Source: Crocinitomicaceae bacterium
Lineage (GTDB): Bacteria > Bacteroidota > Bacteroidia > Flavobacteriales_D > Crocinitomicaceae
Length of the DNA stretch: 64,000 bases
Direction of reading: 5' to 3'
Assembly (NCBI GenBank): GCA_003247185.1
Contig: QKAV01000113.1
Coordinates: 39,207-103,206 of the forward strand
The notes below the pieces were generated by a model. The model was given only the letters and a program-made list of their open reading frames with translations, did no database searches and was not told the DNA's origin. Each line of letters starts with the position of its first letter. Position 1 is the stretch's first letter. A program made the translations under genes and the position numbers. Shown piece by piece: positions 61,915 to 64,000 of the stretch.

Positions 61915-63444
61915 TCAAAAAGTTACGTCTTCGTTGTTCATTTTAGAAGGAAGCGTCATTGTTTTTGGTTGGTCGAAGCCATTTCCGGGAGACATCAGAT
62001 TATAATCACCAAATTCACTGGGGATATCATCTTCAAACCGGGCAAATTGAGCTACAAATCTCAACCTGACATCAGCAAGTGCCCCGTTTCTATGTTTTGC
62101 TATGATAATATCTCCTTTTCCCATAGTTGAACTACCATCCTCATATTGATCTATTTTATAATATTCGGGACGATATATGAACATTACGATATCAGCATCC
62201 TGTTCAATGGCTCCTGATTCACGGAGGTCGCTCAACATGGGCCTTTTTGTTCCAGTACGCGTCTCTACCGAACGGTTTAGCTGCGACAATACAATTACCG
62301 GAAGATTTAATTCTTTTGCCAGTGCTTTTAATGATCTGCTTATTGTGCTGATCTCTTGTTCTCTGTTTCCTTTTGTCTCTCCGCCTCCAATCGTCATGAG
62401 TTGAATGTAATCTATCATGACCATTTCGATGTTATATTGCTCTTTAAGTCTTCGACATTTTGCCCTGAGTTCAAATACTGAAAGGGCAGGAGTATCGTCA
62501 ATAAAAATAGGTGCTCCTTCTAGTGCGGCAATTCTGGCATGTAATTGTTCCCATTCGTAATCTTTAAGATCACCTTTACGTAACTTGTCAGCAGGCAGTT
62601 GGCTTTCGGAAGCAACCAGACGTGTTACCAGTTGAACTGCGCCCATTTCAAGCGAAAAAACAGCAACAGGGCGTTTGTGCTCAACCGCCATATTTCGAGC
62701 CATGGTAAGTGTAAATGCTGTTTTTCCCATACCTGGCCTTGCTGCGAGTACAATGAGGTCTGTTCTTTGCCAACCACTTGTAATACGGTCGAGATCAGTG
62801 AATCCTGATGGAACTCCGGTAAAATGGCCTTCAGATTCCTTTGCTTTTTGTACTTCATCGATAGCTTTTTTTACCAGCGATTGCATCGTGTCGTATCCTC
62901 TTCTGAAATTATTCTCGCTTACCTCAAACAGCCTCTGCTGAGCATCATCGAGCATCTCCAGTACATCAGCTGATTCTTCGTATGCTGTTCCAAGCGTTTG
63001 ATTGGAAACCCGTATTAATTCTCTCTGAATAAATTTTTGAGTTATAATACGGGCATGAAATTCAATGTTTGCGGAAGAGGTGACTTTATTTGTCAATTGT
63101 GCGATGTATAGAGCCCCTCCGCAAATCTCAAGTTCGCCACGATTTCTCAGATCATTCGTTACAGTTATGATGTCCACAGGCTCACTTCGGTTGAATAATG
63201 ATTGAACTGAAGTGTAAATCTTTTGGTGTGCTTCTTTATAGAAGACTTCAGGTTTCAGGCTATCGATGACAGCGGAGAGCGCATTTTTCTCTATGAGAAT
63301 TGCACCAAGTACAGCTTCCTCTACTTCAACAGCCTGAGGAGGTATCTTGCCCAGAATATCAAGGGTTGGGATCAGTCTGTCACGGGTACGCCGACGTGTA
63401 TTGTCAGTTTTTTCCTGAAATGAGGTTTTAGAGCTTTCTTCCAT
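61915..63444 (-). CDS. dnaB: replicative DNA helicase
   Basis: Walker A AARPGMGKTAF, VFSLEMGAVQLVTRL, LSDLRESGAIEQDADIVMFIYR. Confidence 0.97.
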   Translation of the reverse strand: MEESSKTSFQEKTDNTRRRTRDRLIPTLDILGKIPPQAVEVEEAVLGAILIEKNALSAVIDSLKPEVFYKEAHQKIYTSVQSLFNRSEPVDIITVTNDLRNRGELEICGGALYIAQLTNKVTSSANIEFHARIITQKFIQRELIRVSNQTLGTAYEESADVLEMLDDAQQRLFEVSENNFRRGYDTMQSLVKKAIDEVQKAKESEGHFTGVPSGFTDLDRITSGWQRTDLIVLAARPGMGKTAFTLTMARNMAVEHKRPVAVFSLEMGAVQLVTRLVASESQLPADKLRKGDLKDYEWEQLHARIAALEGAPIFIDDTPALSVFELRAKCRRLKEQYNIEMVMIDYIQLMTIGGGETKGNREQEISTISRSLKALAKELNLPVIVLSQLNRSVETRTGTKRPMLSDLRESGAIEQDADIVMFIYRPEYYKIDQYEDGSSTMGKGDIIIAKHRNGALADVRLRFVAQFARFEDDIPSEFGDYNLMSPGNGFDQPKTMTLPSKMNNEDVTF

Positions 63445-63541
63445 GGTCCAAAATTACTTATATTGATTGTGATTTTAGGACTATGTTGATAAATATTTAT
63501 TTGCATAATGGTTAAGTGATACATTAACCTTTTGAGGAGGA

Positions 63542-64000
63542 TTATTCTTCTATAAACATTATATTATTTTCTGTAACAGGTATTTCTCCGCGATATTTCT
63601 GAAAAAGCCTGGCGACAGTTATCGTGTCTTTTTGGCAGTATGACACGATACGGGGGAGGTCATTTTCTATCCAATAAACTGAGGCTACCTCACTTCCTCT
63701 GATATCATCCTTTGGTGTTGGAATTCCAAAAAGTGTGGCCAGAAGATCGAGTGAAGTATAATTTTTATAATCACCAAATTTCCATAATTCCATTGTATCA
63801 ATATGAGATACCTCCCATGGCTTACGACCTGCTATATCAAATATAGAGGGAAGGGGCAGGCCATTGATCAGCAATCGTCTTGCGATAACAGGAAAGTCGA
63901 ACTCTTTACCATTATGCGCCGCGAGATAATAATCATAACCCTTGAAAAACTGATTGGCCATTAGAGCAAACTTACTAAGTAATTCTTTTTCATGATTATC
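63542..64000 (-). CDS. predicted 3'-5' exonuclease, PolB-exonuclease-like (partial, runs off window)
   Basis: LAAHNGKEFDFPVIARRLL, YCQKDTITVARLF; open frame to the window edge. Confidence 0.8.
   Translation of the reverse strand, partial: DNHEKELLSKFALMANQFFKGYDYYLAAHNGKEFDFPVIARRLLINGLPLPSIFDIAGRKPWEVSHIDTMELWKFGDYKNYTSLDLLATLFGIPTPKDDIRGSEVASVYWIENDLPRIVSYCQKDTITVARLFQKYRGEIPVTENNIMFIEE

Overview
Chromosomal segment of a Bacteroidetes-type genome. Support for this includes GLPGLI and T9SS-type proteins, a TIGR04149-like GG-leader peptide and TAnnTTTG-like promoter motifs. From left to right the window holds: (1) an esterase and an M16C/PreP-like metallopeptidase; (2) an accessory island at about 5.2-17.8 kb, made of small, AT-rich, co-oriented (+) ORFs of mostly unknown function; (3) a serine hydrolase, an exported rubrerythrin, a DUF2231-like protein and a VIT-family transporter; (4) a radical-SAM RiPP cluster of the GG-Bacteroidales type (C39-ABC exporter, HlyD, rSAM maturase, pseudo-rSAM-like partner, GLPGLI protein, Cys-rich precursor, TonB-type barrel); (5) a long non-coding stretch with an 11-bp tandem repeat; (6) a partner-switching module (STAS-kinase fusion, HATPase-GNAT fusion, RsbW-like, receiver-PP2C, GAF histidine kinase); (7) a xylose transport/XylA/XylB operon; (8) assorted genes plus a decayed IS5-type transposase; (9) hppA, a bifunctional-nuclease gene, a lipoprotein-type Ppa, thyA, folA and dnaB. 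In the accessory island the ORFs are separated by 50-200 bp spacers with attC-like imperfect inverted repeats, and several spacers share sequence with one another. The most interesting signal is this island: it looks like a recombinase-less gene-cassette array carrying candidate defence genes (ATPase+DUF4276, PLD-like, HEPN/AbiU2-like, LMW-PTP-like). All family names come from motif recognition by eye; no database searches were run.
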